Shown: positions 50,517 to 62,460, counted from the stretch's first letter. The stretch: 64,000 bases of DNA from CAJXJP01 sp963926055 (GCA_963926055.1 CAWUVK010000007.1:62001-126000), one strand, 5' to 3'. Notes: generated by a model from the sequence alone, not told the origin. Program-made: numbers and translations.

Positions 50517-51389
50517 CTTTAACCATTTTATAAAACTTCTTTCAATGAAATCATCAAATGTCATATTTTCAAAATTTCATTTATTTTCTAAAAACTCTTT
50601 AATTTCCTCAACAGTTATTAAAGATAGATAAAATGGATTTTCTTTTGATATAACCTTTTTTCTACAATAGTCTCAAATTGCTGTTTTATAGGTTTCTTTA
50701 TAAGCAGTGGACGTTATTACGATAGCATATTTTGAAATTCAGTGTTCATTTAATCTTTCAATATAACTTTTCAACTGACTTACCTCTCATGCTCAACTTT
50801 CAGCATTTTTTTTATACTTTGCTTCAAGTATAGCATATCATAAATAATTTGTATCTTTTCAGAAATTTCAAATATCTTTCTTTAATTTTAATAATCTATC
50901 GATTTTTTCTGTTCAATCTTCAAATGAAAATTCTTTAAATCATTTTTCAAAATATGAAGTATTTAATAAAAATTTTTCACTTAATTCTTCAAATTTATTT
51001 CAATTTGCTTTATTGCTTGTAGATTTTTTTAATTTTTCTAACTCTTCATTAAATTCATTTAAAAGAGCTTCTTTTTTTTCTTTTAAATCTGTATTAATAA
51101 GTATAGAATCTATATTCTCACTATAATCTATATTTTCAATAAATGATTGAGATAGTTCGAAATATTTTAATATATTAAGAATTTTATTTTTTCAATTTTC
51201 TGATGCTAAAATATCAGCAAATAAATTATCGAAATCAGTTTTTATACTACCAAATTTACTTCAATAAGTGCTTGAAAAATCTCATTCGATATCGATATTT
51301 TCTAACACTTTAACAAACTCTGAAATATTAATTTTTTCAGAGTTTGGAAGTTTTCAAGTAAAGAATTTAGATAATTTATTAAAATTCAT
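50514..51389 (-). CDS. Putative PDDEXK-type nuclease
   Basis: 291 residues. The C-terminal half fits a restriction-endonuclease fold: GNKFEELSEKFLLN helix (Glu), a strand pair with KIDRLLKLKKDIGNF (Asp), the core YLGYAILEAKYKKNAES carrying E-x-K, then GEVSQLKSYIERLNEHGISKYAIVITSTAY, which looks like the usual helix and strand after the active site. The N-terminal half is helical. It lies 88 bp downstream of the large AAA ATPase on the same strand, so the pair may act together in defence. The nuclease call rests on the motif pattern only. Confidence 0.55.
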
Positions 51390-51477
51390 AATAATTTATG
51401 TTAATATATGTTTATTTTATCACAAAATATAGTTTCTTACAAAATGTATAGAAGTTATTATATTGAATAATACTATA

Positions 51478-54012
51478 TTACTGTTGTAATAAATTAATAC
51501 ACTTTTGGTAGTCTTCGAATTCAATAGGATTTTCCATGCTTTCAATACTATTATGTAGCAATCATCACGATAATCTGCGATATATCTTATGTATTTCGTC
51601 AATTAAGTCATGGTTAATACTTATAGTTTTTAATCATTGCCAATTAATATTGTTAGAAGTGTATCTTGTAGGAATTTGATTGTTTAGTATTTTTTCATCA
51701 ATATAGCATTCAATAGATATTCTCAATAAAGTAGCTACTTTTTCATCTTCATTAAAAGGGATTGCTTCTAATAATTTAGTAACTTCTTCTAAATTTGATT
51801 TTAGGTTATTTTCTTTATGTAACTTTAATATACCCTTTAAATTTATTCATTGACTTATAACATCATATATACGTGTATGTTTTCATTGTTTAGAACATCA
51901 TTTGTTATTTAACTTATCACATACATGATGTCATTTTCAAGTTTTAAAAGCATCTATAAAAAGTTTATTATGATTAAATATAATAATTTGGTTATCTAAA
52001 AGTATTAATCTATCTGTGAATTTTGAAGCAATTTTATGATCTAAACTGTTAATTGGATCATCTAAAATAATTGGAGATTTGATATGAGACATTCTACATT
52101 CTGAAATAAATAATGATAATCATACCGCTTTTTGTTCTCCTTCGCTTAAAATAGAATTTACCGAATAATCGTTTCATATTAGTAGTTCAGTAGAAATTTT
52201 TCATTTAGAACTTCTTGCTTTCACTAAACTTACATCTAAATTTAATCCAAATCATTTTAATTCTTCAATAAATATATTTTTTAATTTCTCGGTTAAAAGT
52301 TCATTATGAGCTTGTGTAGAAATAGAGGTAATTTTATGAGTTTTTAAACTTTTCTCTTTTCATTCTATTTTATTAATTTTCTCACAATTGCTTAACCAAT
52401 TTGATATTTTATTTTGTTGTTCATAAATTGATTTGTTTTCATTCAGAGTTACTTGTTCTTTTAATAGTTCAGATATTTTTTTATCCTTATCTCATTTACT
52501 TACTAATAAGTCTTTAACAATTTTTTCTTGATTATTCACTATCAAATTTAATCATTCTTTTATTCCTGTTCATACTAATGAAAAATTATAATCTGATGTA
52601 AGAGTTTTGTTTGTTAAATCTTGAATAAACTCTCTCTTTTTATTTATAAAAATATCAATTACACTTAATATTTCTTTGTATAGTGAATGGCTTTCTCATA
52701 TAGTAATAGATTCAAGAATTTGTATAATATCATTATTTATTGTGAACTCTATGATTAATAAATTAAGATCTTTTAATCTTTCTCTAATTTCTTGTTCTAA
52801 TTTTTCCACATTCTGTTCAGATGTGTTATTTAAAAACAAGCTATATGAAGTAATTATTTCTAATGATTTTTCTTCCAACGGTTGATGACAATATATACAA
52901 TTTTGTTTATCATCATGAATATGTTTAGAAAAAGTATCTCATGTTTTGATAAAATTTTTCCATGCTAATGAATCTGAGTTAGGAATATCTTTTAAAACTT
53001 TAATTTGATCCTTAATTTTTAAGCTCTCTTCTAATGAAGAATTATATTGTTTTACTAATGTAGGTATTTCTTCGGATTTTTTCTTTAATACAGTAAAGCT
53101 ACTGATTAATTTTTGTCTAATTATTTCAATATCATCCTTTTTTCTTTGTTCAATTTTTATCTTATCATCAATATTATCTTTTTGTAATGTTAGAATAGAT
53201 TCGTTAATTTGATTTAACTTATCATCATTTATTTTAGTGAAATTAAAATTTTCTATTAATTTTTCTTTAAGTTCATTATTAATTTTATTATTTAAAAAAA
53301 TATTTTTGATATCATTAGTAAATTTATCTGTTGATATAAGAGGTTGGTTACTAATTAATGTGCTTTTATCTTGTAAAAGTTTAGTTTTTATTAAATCTAT
53401 ATGTGTAATAATATACTCAAAATAATGCAGTCCAAAAGGTTGTATTAATGTAGTATCAGTTTCTCTTTCAGTAATTAATCCTGTTAAATAGCTACTATCA
53501 AATACCCTTGAATAATTTAGAATTGGTAAATCTCTTGTTGTTCCATCCCAGTTTATTTCATATTCACCTTTTAAATCTTTATATTTAATTTTCACATCAA
53601 TATTTTCCTTGTTTCAAGTATATATATTAGACATAATATTTTTTTGCTGATGTCATCCAGAAATTTCATTTATTATTTTGAAATAACTACTTTTTCAAGC
53701 TCAATTTAAACCATGTAAAATTGTAATATCATCAGAAAACTTAATTATTTGATTAGCAGCTAATGCATTTACTCATTTTATATGATTAAGAGAAATATAT
53801 TTTATAACATTCTTATTTTCATTATTTACTTTTGTAGGTAAATTAATAGTAATATTATCACCATTTAAAAAGTTATAATAAATAGCATCTAAGTATTCTT
53901 TTGAAATATTTCCATTAGTGTTAATTGTTTCATAGATTAAGCCTTTTAACCATAAATCTATATTATTAGAATCAACAAATTCTAATAAGTAATCTTGCGA
54001 GTGTTCTTTCAT
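51478..54012 (-). CDS. Large SMC/Rad50-like AAA ATPase (AAA_13, RloC-like)
   Basis: 844 residues. Walker A is TILHGLNGAGKSSYF (about 97-111), preceded by the family's GVNALAANQIIKF strand. Between the ATPase halves lies a long coiled coil (about 190-600) with a zinc-hook-like CIYCHQ near residue 374. The C-terminal half has signature LSEGEQKAVGLSLF and Walker B SPIILDDPINSLD. This is the COG4694/AAA_13 group, which includes RloC and PrrC-type anticodon nucleases and many defence ATPases. I see no anticodon-nuclease triad, so the adjacent PDDEXK-like protein may supply the effector. Confidence 0.8.
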
Positions 54013-54075
54013 AAAATCTCCTTTTTAAATTTTAAAATGATTATATTTCAATACAAAAATACATCGTATTGATCT

Positions 54076-54693
54076 TTACCTATAAAAATCTGAATCTCTT
54101 ACCGATGCTGGACAATTTAAAATCACATCAGGAACCAAGTCTTTTATATAATCAAGTAATTTATTTATATAATAATTTGAATCATTCGCTCTAATAATCA
54201 TATCTTCAGAAAAACTTTTATTAAATTCTGAATTTCATGTTTTAAAAGATTTCATACAAGAAATTAAATTGTAATAATATTGTGTAGCTGATAATTCAAT
54301 TTCATCAATCCAAACTGGCTTATTCTCATGTTTTATTAATAATCATTCTTTATCTCTATGAAATTTAGATATTTTATCAATCAAATCACTATTATCAGGA
54401 TTTTTCTTAATTTTCTCTAAAATAGAAGCTATTTCATTAATATCTTTAATATATCATTCCAACATAACCTGAGACTGAATTATGAAATGAGTTTTAGGCA
54501 TTAATTCAATTTCTCTTATTTGAATATCTTTTTTGAGAACTTTTTTTGTTAACTCATTCCCTTCCATACTTAATTTTATAGATTTTTGATTACTTCGTAA
54601 TTGAAAAAATAGAGCAATAAAAGTTATAAAAATAATTAAATCTTTCCAGTTTTCTGATGTAAATTCATAAAAATATTGTAATAATGTATCCAT
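54076..54693 (-). CDS. Membrane-anchored protein of the defence-like cluster
   Basis: 205 residues: one N-terminal membrane helix (DLIIFITFIALFFQL) followed by a cytoplasmic helical chain (LSMEGNELTKKVLKKDIQIR, INEIASILEKIKKNPDNSD) and a tail with ILNCPASVRDSDFY. The layout, a short anchor followed by a conserved-looking soluble part, resembles accessory proteins beside phage-defence ATPases. No family is recognised. It is 22 bp downstream of the next small membrane protein gene. Confidence 0.65.
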
Positions 54694-54714
54694 GTTTTAT
54701 TATGATTAATTATT

Positions 54715-55224
54715 TTAATTAAAGAGAAATTTCCATTTACTTTTAGAGACTTTATATTTATATATTTTTCAAACATTATCAGAAAAACATAAATATTTTA
54801 ATTTTCAATTTTTTCAACCTTCAAAGCTATCCGCTATAATTTTTTCAAAATCATCTTTATAAATTGAAAAAGAAATATCTCACATTTCATCTAATTCAAC
54901 TGGAAATTTAGGTAATCATAATCAATTAACAAAAAATTGTTGATTGATAGTTGAAAACCATAAAGTTTTCTTTGTGCTTGTCTCTAAATAGACATTTCTT
55001 ATTATTCATTTTCTATGTCAATCGTTAGTAAATGAAAAAGTTATGATATCTCTCCATCCTTGAATTCAAAAATCGGCAAGAGCATAATTCATAGCAACTT
55101 TTCCATTAAATTGATTTCTGGAATAAGCAAGTTTTGAATACCAAAAAGATAAGCCCGCAAATAAAACTGATAAAGCAGCAAATAAGATAGTTATAATTTG
55201 GCTATTTAGTAATTCTTTTCCCAT
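54715..55224 (-). CDS. Membrane-anchored beta-rich protein
   Basis: 169 residues: anchor helix LFAALSVLFAGLSFWYSKLAY, then a beta-rich soluble domain (IITFSFTNDGHRKGIIRNVY, FWFSTINQQFFVNGLGLPKF by sight, KWKFLF end), with many aromatic residues. The topology resembles small proteins with an immunoglobulin- or jelly-roll-like domain held on the inner face. No family is recognised. Second of three small anchored genes between the ATPase and the restriction enzyme. Confidence 0.6.
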
Positions 55225-55275
55225 TTTTAATTTATTATATTAAGAATAACTATTTACAATTAATAATCTTTTTTA

Positions 55276-55650
55276 TTATAAAAATCATCATTTTTTTAAT
55301 AATTTTTTAAACTTTTTTTCTTGTGTTTTATATTCTTTAATATTTTCCATATAATACTTCATTCTGCTATCTTCATCTTTTTTATCCATTACGTTTTTGA
55401 TAAGTCCGCATTTTTCACAATAATAGCTTAAAGTTCAACTTGGTGATATAGAAGTTGATTGAAATCATTTATTTCAATCAACTTCTATCACTTTTACATG
55501 AGTGCAAGTATTTTTTAGCTTATGTTTTATATCCTTCTTTTTACTTTCAAGATATTTATTAATATCAAAATTAAAACTGATTCTTACTACAATAATTCAT
55601 AAGAAAAAGGTGATTATGATCAATAAAATTTCGATAAAGTTTAAATCCAT
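55276..55650 (-). CDS. Small membrane protein with zinc-ribbon-like Cys pattern
   Basis: 124 residues: N-terminal helix IEILLIIITFFLGIIVVRI, basic linker, then Cys/His positions CTH ... YYCEKCGLIK that could form a zinc ribbon, and a charged tail (KEYKTQEKKFKKLLKK). The middle of the gene holds a near-perfect 18-bp inverted repeat, so part of the coding sequence may be a later insertion. It starts 20 bp after the restriction enzyme gene ends and is probably co-transcribed with it. Function unknown. Confidence 0.6.
55448..55488. repeat. Long inverted repeat inside a coding sequence
   Basis: ATAGAAGTTGATTGAAAT (55448-55465), five bases, and its exact complement (55471-55488). With a two-base bulge the pairing continues for five more bases (GTGAT/ATCAC). 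It encodes VIEVDGNKGFQSTSI. No T tract follows, so it is not a standard terminator. Confidence 0.85.
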
Positions 55651-55669
55651 GTTCTTTTATAATTAAATA

Positions 55670-58600
55670 TTAACTTCCTAAAACTACTTCCCTTTCACTT
55701 TCATCTAAACCATATAAATTAAAAACCATTTCATCAATCTCTTTATCACAAGCATCAATTTGAGATTTTAGCTCTAAAATATCTTTTTTATAACTATCAA
55801 AATATTCTTCCCATTCGTCTTGGTCTTTCAAACTCAAAACTACTTTTTTCTTTTTTAATTCTTTTACAAAATCAGAGAATTCTAATTCATAAAAATTTTT
55901 TAATTTGTTTGTCAGTTTATCAATCTCAAAACTTCCATTTAATCTCTTCAAAAACTTATTAATTTTATCCTGTAAAATCTTGTTATTTTCCAACATAAAA
56001 TCAGCTTTTTCTATGAAAGGGTTTTGTTCTTCTAAATTATTTAATTTTGGAAGTCAGAAAGGTAATAAATAATTAGTTTTAAATGTAAAATATCCTCATC
56101 TTAATATATAGCCTGTATTTTTAAGGAAAAACCACATTACAGAAGAGTTTAATATTGCTAACCAAAACTTATAATCTTCTTTAAAATCATTTTTTTTAAT
56201 AAATGAATAAACTTTAGTATTATGATATAAACTATTATTTAAAGTCATATTTGTTCATAATGATATTTCTGGTGTAGAAATCTTTTCTTGTTCAAATAAA
56301 GCCAAACTTTTAGGATAAATATATAAAAACCAACCGTCTTTATCCATTTTTCATTTTTCTCTTCATCTTAAAAAATCTTCATTTTCTTTTAAATATTCAT
56401 ATCATTTTGGGAAATTACTTTTGATATAATCTTCTGTCATTTCTTTTGCTTTTCATTCCTCAACTAAATAAGGAAAAATTACAAAATATCTATTTTCAAG
56501 ATGAGCATATTTTTTCACATCTTCTCATTTTAATATTGGTTTTAGTAATCATTTTTCAATTTGAACTTCTTTATCTAATTGATCTGAAAATCATATCACG
56601 TTATCTCATTCTTGACTCCCTTCTATTAAATATACTTTATCTCAACTAGTAGCAATTCATTGAAATATTTTTTCAAAAACATCTCATACTTTTTGAGGCA
56701 TATTATTGATTTTCTCTAAAATATTTGATGTTTTTGCATCTGTTAAAACCCACGGTTTTTCTGATAACTTTTCAAATAATATATCCGTATAACTTTCATT
56801 ATTGAGAGAAAATAACTTTTCAAATATTTTAGAACTATCGCTTTGTAAATCTTCAAATTCTATATATTTTAAAGAATTTTTAATATTATTATTTATAAAT
56901 AATAAACATGTATATGTTGAAACGTTATCAAAAATTAGATTTTGTCAGAAGTTAATTATTTCTTCAACGGATTTATTTTTAGATAAAATTTTTCTCATTC
57001 CTTCTCAAAAATCAGAATTAGTAAATTTATGAGGAATAATATAACCTAATTTTCAATCAGTTTTTAGTATTTTTCATGCTTTTTCTACGAATAATATGTA
57101 TATATCATAATTTCATGTAGAAGAATCATAATTATCTTCATAAAATTTTACACTTTCCTGATGATATGCTTGAAGTCATTGGACTCTTAAATAAGGTGGA
57201 TTCCCCACAATTACATCAAATCATCATTCAGCGAAGATTTCTTTGAATTCTGTTTCCCAAACAAAGGCTTTGTCCCCTGCAACTTCTGGATCATCAATAA
57301 GAGAATTCCCACACTTGATATTCCCGTCAAGATTTGCGAGTTTCTTCCCTTTTTGAGCAGTTTTTAACCAGAGAGAAAGTTTTGTGATTTCCACACTTTC
57401 TTCGTTTAAATCAACTCAATAAATATTATTTTGAAGGATAGTTTTGAAATGATTATCAGATTGTTCTAATCCGATTTGCTTGCTTCATCATCTTAAATCA
57501 ATGAGTTTATTTGCTATGTCTTTATTTTTATCCAGTAAAAAATCAAACACCTTTACTAAAAATGCCCCCGATCCACATGCTGGATCTAAAACTGTAATTT
57601 TTTGAACTTTTTCTTGGAGTTCACTATACACTAATATTGCTCTTTTTTCATAATTTTTATCTGTGATTTTTTCGGATAAATTATGTTTTTGTTTTAATTT
57701 TTCCTCCCATTCGTCTATCTTTTTCCCAACACTATTTTTGACTATATAATCAACGATATATTCAGGTGTATAAAAAACACCGTCTTTTTTTCTTTTTGAA
57801 AGAGTTACTTCTTCCTCTTTGTTGATTTTATCTTTGAGTTCTTCGATATCTGAAATTGATTGCTCAAATATATGTCATAAAATGTTTACCGAGAGATCAT
57901 CAGCAAAATCATAATCTCACATATCTACGAATTTTTTACAAATTTCGTTTCAAACTTTGAGATTATTTAATTTTTCATCCACATGAAAAAGTCCTCCATT
58001 ATATCCATCTGGAATTCCAAGTTTTTCACTTCAACTATTTACAAATTCAAAGAATTTTGTGAGCATTTCCCAAGGAGTAAATCCTATTTCTTCTGCTCTT
58101 AATATATTTTCTTTGAGTTTCCCATTTGGAAGTAAATCTAAATCTTCACAAAAATGTATAAAAATAATTCTATCGATTATTTTTTGAGTTTTTCCTAATA
58201 TAAAATCTAATTCTGATTTTTTTACTGAATTATTTGCAATAATATCTTTAAATAACTCTTTTCTTAACAGAGTATATTCTTTATAAAATTGCTTTGTGAT
58301 TTCTTTTTCTTTTGTTCTAATCAGAGAAAGAAGGGATTTTGTATTACTATCACCTCTTTTTGATAATAAATTTTGTTTTGAAAGGAGATAATAAAATTTT
58401 CTAAAATTAAAATAATTATCCTTTGGATTTACCAAATCTGATAAAGTAAAACTCTCATAATCATAATAACTATCTATATAAAGCCTTGTTTCATAGAAAT
58501 TAGAAACCACAATAAAATCACATTCTTTAAAGAATGGTTTATATTTAAATGCTTGTTGCACTGGTGTGAGATTTCATTCTCTTTTTTGAGGTTTATCGAG

Positions 58601-58957
58601 AGAGGTTTTTGTGTCTTTTACTTCAACAACGACGTTTACTTTATTTTGAGTAAAATCTTTTGAAGATTTAAAATATCATAACCCATAATCAGCACTTTGC
58701 CCACCTGTTGGACTTCATGGTTCATTTTGTCTATTCCACTCATCATTATTTTCTACAAAATCGTCATATCATAAAACTGATCCCAAAATATGAGAAGCAA
58801 ATTCTCATTGGATTGAAGTTTCCTTTTTTTCATGAAGTTTCCCCTCTTTATAAAGGTTATTCCAACTTTCAAGTATCTTAATTTTATCTTCCAAATCTGG
58901 TATTTGAAAAGTTTCTAATTTTTCTTTTAATATATTTCTTTTAAATAATTGAGCCAT
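55670..58957 (-). CDS. Type IIG restriction-modification enzyme (Eco57I-like)
   Basis: A 1095-residue single-chain enzyme that both cuts and methylates DNA (N6-adenine). N-terminal PDDEXK nuclease: the SADYGLGYF Asp and VNVVVEVKDTKTS (E-x-K). A helical connector follows (KEKEITKQFYKEYTLLRKEL, FIHFCEDLDLLPNG), then the methyltransferase: FYTPEYIVDYIV, DPACGSGAFLVKVFDFLLD (motif I), IYGVDLNEESVEITKLSLWL, and GFDVIVGNPPYLRVQ (motif IV NPPY). A TaqI-like specificity domain ends the chain (FWLAILNSSVMWFFLK, then IEKADFMLENN). Read with the standard code it would fall into tens of pieces. Confidence 0.92.
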
Positions 58958-58987
58958 AGGTATTTGTGATGCGATATATATGTTTTA

Positions 58988-59015
58988 AATATAGCATTTT
59001 CAAAGTATTTTGCAA
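58988..59015 (-). promoter_or_regulatory. Promoter of the restriction enzyme gene
   Basis: On the minus strand TTGCAA (59015-59010), a 16-bp spacer and TATATT (58993-58988), about 30 bp before the start. It is back to back with the plus-strand promoter at 59024. Confidence 0.6.
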
Positions 59016-59023
59016 TTTTATTT

Positions 59024-59052
59024 TTGACTTTATATACAAAAATATATATAGT
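59024..59052 (+). promoter_or_regulatory. Promoter of the DUF2779 gene
   Basis: TTGACT (59024-59029), 17-bp spacer, TATAGT (59047-59052), 30 bp before the start. Confidence 0.65.
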
Positions 59053-59082
59053 GTATATATTTAATTGATTATTTTATGAATT

Positions 59083-60870
59083 ATGCTGATTACTAAATCA
59101 CTTTTTGTAGACTATGCAGATTTTCCAAAGGTTGCTTGGTGGAAATATAATAATATTGATGTTTATAAGAAAATAAAAGGATTAGATGATGAAGATACAT
59201 CTAATAATTTAATAGAATTAGGTCAAAAAGTCGAAGATTTAGTAGGAGAATATTTTTTGAAAAAACACGGATTAATAAAACTCGATGTATTTGAAGACAA
59301 TACAGCAAAAAATCCCCTTGATGAAGAAGATGAAGATATCAAATTAATAACTGATAGTTATAAAACGAGAAGAGAAAATAATTTAAGAAAAACAATAGAA
59401 GCTATTAAAAATAAAGAGGAACTTATATATCAACCATGATTTTTAGTTGATAACCTCTTTGTAAGATGAGATTATTTAAAACTGAATGAAAATTGAAATT
59501 ATGATTTAATAGAAGTAAAAGCAAAAACATGAGTCAGAAAAGTAAAGTCGCATCAAAAAGTAAAAAATAAAAATGTATGAAATTTAGAACCAAAGTTTTT
59601 AGCAGATATATCTTTTCAAAAGTATGTTATTAATAAAGTTTTATCGGAAAATTGATTATGAGAATTAGAAAATTTCTATTATGCATATTTAAATTGAAAA
59701 TATAGAAAAAATTGAGATATTCAACTGCAAAAGATAGTAGTTTTAGATCAAGTAGATATAGCACAAACTGTGATTTTAGAATGAGAAGAGTCTGATAAAG
59801 AATTTAATAGATCTGATTTTTTACTCAATCAAGTAATCATTGAAGATACTTTGCAAAAAATGAGAAATGAACTTGTTTTAAATGAAGATAATTTTAATAA
59901 AATACATCCGTTTTCAGGAAGTAAATTTATAGAATATTTTTGAAAAGAGAGAGAATTTGGAACTATTTATGGGAAATGATTAACTTCACCATGAGCAGTA
60001 AAAACGCTTCATTTTGAAAATAATATTATTTTAGATGATCTATCATATGAAGAACAAGAATATTTTAATACTTCAAAATGAGAAATTTGAAGTGCCAGAA
60101 AATACCTGATTAATTATTTAGAAGCAAAAAAACAAGGAAAAGATTTAATAGATACCGAAAGTATTAAATTGGAACTTGATGATATAAAATATCCTATCTG
60201 TTTTTATGATTATGAAAGTTGTAGCGTTCCAATACCTTTTTTAGATCATGTAACTCCATATCAACACGCTGTGGTTCAATACAGTCTTCATAAAGTGTAT
60301 GAAGATGGAAAAATAGAACATTTTGGTGGTGTATTATCTTGAACATGAGAAAAATCTGTAAAACAAATAACTATCGAAGAAAATCCAAATAAAGTTGATT
60401 TTGAAAGTGAAAAAATAATCACATGATGATATAAAGATTTATTAGAAGAATTTATAGCTGATATTTGAGATGATTTAGATAAAACTTTTATTGTTTGGTA
60501 TAAAGCATTTGAAAATACAAGAAATGATGAAATTTCAGAGATTTTTCCTGAATTAGAAAGTAAGTTTCAAGAAATTAATAAAAATACTTATGACTTAATG
60601 GATATTTTCAAAAAAGGATTTTATTATTCACTCGATTTTAAAGGTTCTAACTCAATTAAATATGTTTTACCAGCAATGGTTCCAAATATGAGTTATGATT
60701 GAATGGAAGTCCCAAATTGACTGGTTGCCATGCAAGTTTTAAATAATATCATTGAATGACATATTGATGGAGAAGAAAAAGAGAAACAAATTATAAATTT
60801 ATTAAAATATTGTGGTCAAGATAGTTTGGCTATGTATAAAATATATGAAAATATATTGAATAAGATATAA
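59083..60870 (+). CDS. DUF2779-family nuclease-like protein
   Basis: 595 residues. The N-terminal half has a PDDEXK/Cas4-like core: LIELGQKVEDLVGEYFLKKHG, LFVRGDYLKLNENGNYDLIEVKAKTG (D and E-x-K), and KYVINKVL with the expected helix. The C-terminal part matches DUF2779, a DnaQ-like exonuclease fold: CFYDYESCSVPIPFLDH (D-x-E), HAVVQYSLHKVYEDG, and YCGQDSLAMYKIYENI (the late catalytic Asp). A nuclease with two active sites is predicted. It is divergent from the restriction enzyme and probably belongs to the same defence region. Confidence 0.8.
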
Positions 60871-60949
60871 AATAGTATAAATATATTTTATTTTGAATAA
60901 TATAATATATTTCATATTATTAAAAATAATTAATTGTTAAATAAAAAAT

Positions 60950-61576
60950 ATGGAAAATAAGTCAATGTTTGAAAGAGTTGTAACAGAAAAAATGACAACT
61001 AATATGATATATGAAGTATTTTTTTATAATACAAATACGAATGAAATATTAAAAAATGATAAATTAGAAAACGTATTAAATCATTTTAAAGATAAAATAT
61101 TAATTCAATCTATACATAATAATATGGATTATGAAAATGATGCATGAAAAGTTATAGTTAATACTATGTTTATTCCTCTAATATGAGATGTAGAAATTAA
61201 TATATTTACCTTAAAGAAATGGATAAAATTAATTAAAAAAAGTGAATTTCCAGCATATAAAACAGAATATAATTTTTTAGATTTAGCAGATGATATATTA
61301 AAAGAAAATAAAAAATATTTTTGAGAATTTGAACCGAGTAAAACATGTAAAATCAGTATCAAAAATGTTAAAAGAAAAGAATATCTATATACACAAATAT
61401 CTTGATATGAAGAATTATATGATACTCTAAAAAAGAAATTTATAGATTTTTTACAAGATAGTGCTGATAAAATTACTGAACAAGAAAATATGAAAGTTCT
61501 ATTAAAAGAACTTGAAAATATGGATAAACCTGATACAGCTAAAATAAAAAGAATAAAAGAAACATATTATATATAA
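60950..61576 (+). CDS. Uncharacterised accessory protein
   Basis: 208 residues (begins MENKSMFERVVTEKMTTNMI), Lys/Asn/Glu-rich, with a central IPLIGDVEINIFTLKKWIKLI stretch and a helical C-terminus (MKVLLKELENMDKPDTAKIK). Four TGA-glycines (as in NDAGKVIVN) keep the frame open to the stop, which lies in a terminator stem. No family. It may share the DUF2779 transcript; the 79-bp gap holds no clear promoter. Confidence 0.6.
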
Positions 61577-61594
61577 TATGTTTCTTTTAAATTA
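61557..61594. terminator. Bidirectional terminator
   Basis: AAAAGAAACATATTATATATAATATGTTTCTTTT is one continuous palindrome with a 16- to 17-bp stem; the stop of the plus-strand gene (61574-61576) is at its centre. Confidence 0.8.
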
Positions 61595-61608
61595 TAAAAT
61601 CACCTTAT

Positions 61609-62109
61609 CTATTTTATTAACTTATTTGTGATATACCATCACGTTTTCCCTAAAAAGTTTTCTTTTAAAAACTGAATAAATAAGAATAAAGACATATCTA
61701 AAAAATTCTTGTATCAAAAATATTGAGATTTTTTTAGTATTTCAGCTAATTCCATATCTGTATTTTCTGGTGTTATATATTGATGAATATAAAAGTATTT
61801 TTGGTGTTTTAATAAATCTGACAATCACGTATCCAATAAATTATTTATAGTATCATCAAATAAGTTATTTCTATTTTTTTCTATATTTGAAATCCATTGA
61901 ATGATTTCTTTTTCACTTATATCATCTCATTTTTTATATTTTAATAAAACTCAATAAATCATGTCTCTTAATAATCCTCTCATTTCTAGACTTCATGTTT
62001 TTTGAGAATAATGTTTTAAAATATCATTATCTCATATACTACTTATCAAAAAATCATTTGTAGTTTTGTGAGCTAGAAATGAATGAATATATCTATCTAA
62101 ATCTGTCAT
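61609..62109 (-). CDS. Uncharacterised helical protein
   Basis: 166 residues (begins MTDLDRYIHSFLAHKTTNDF), soluble and helical, rich in aromatic residues (SLFLFIQFLKENFLG). Eight TGA-glycines in frame; stop is TAG at 61609-61611. A segment SEKEIIQWISNIEKNRNNLF looks like an amphipathic helix. No family is recognised. It is 10 bp from the next upstream gene on the same strand. Confidence 0.6.
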
Positions 62110-62119
62110 TTTTCTGTAA

Positions 62120-62410
62120 TTAATAAGTATAATTCACCCTTAAATATGTATTTCTTTGAATAATATTTCAATTCAATAGTTCAATCTGAAATAATATTCA
62201 CTTATCATCTTTTTGTTGATCTATAACTTTAAAATCACATCCGTTTAACTGTGTAAAATCAACATTTTTAAATCTATTAAAAGCTCTAATAAAATTTGTT
62301 ATATCTCAACAATGGTATTTTTGATCTCATATTATAAAGTCTACATATCCATCATAATTTGTTCCTCTTTGAGAGTAAACTTCTAAATTAGTAATCATTC
62401 ATTTTCTCAT
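62120..62410 (-). CDS. Small uncharacterised protein
   Basis: 96 residues (begins MRKGMITNLEVYSQRGTNYD), beta-prone (YVDFIIGDQKYHCGDITNFI, CDFKVIDQQKDDKGILFQIE), two Cys. Either the ATG at 62410 or that at 62398 may be used; the second begins just where regular structure appears. TGA-glycines are spread through the frame. Probably in one operon with the 166-residue gene. No function assigned. Confidence 0.55.
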
Positions 62411-62460
62411 TTTAAATTATTAAGTTATAAAATATATTTTATCCTGTTTGAAAAATTAAA

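Noticed and set aside
51420..51602. 60-codon minus-strand ORF at the end of the AAA ATPase gene
   Set aside because: It is out of frame with the ATPase, which continues through the region to a TAA at 51478.
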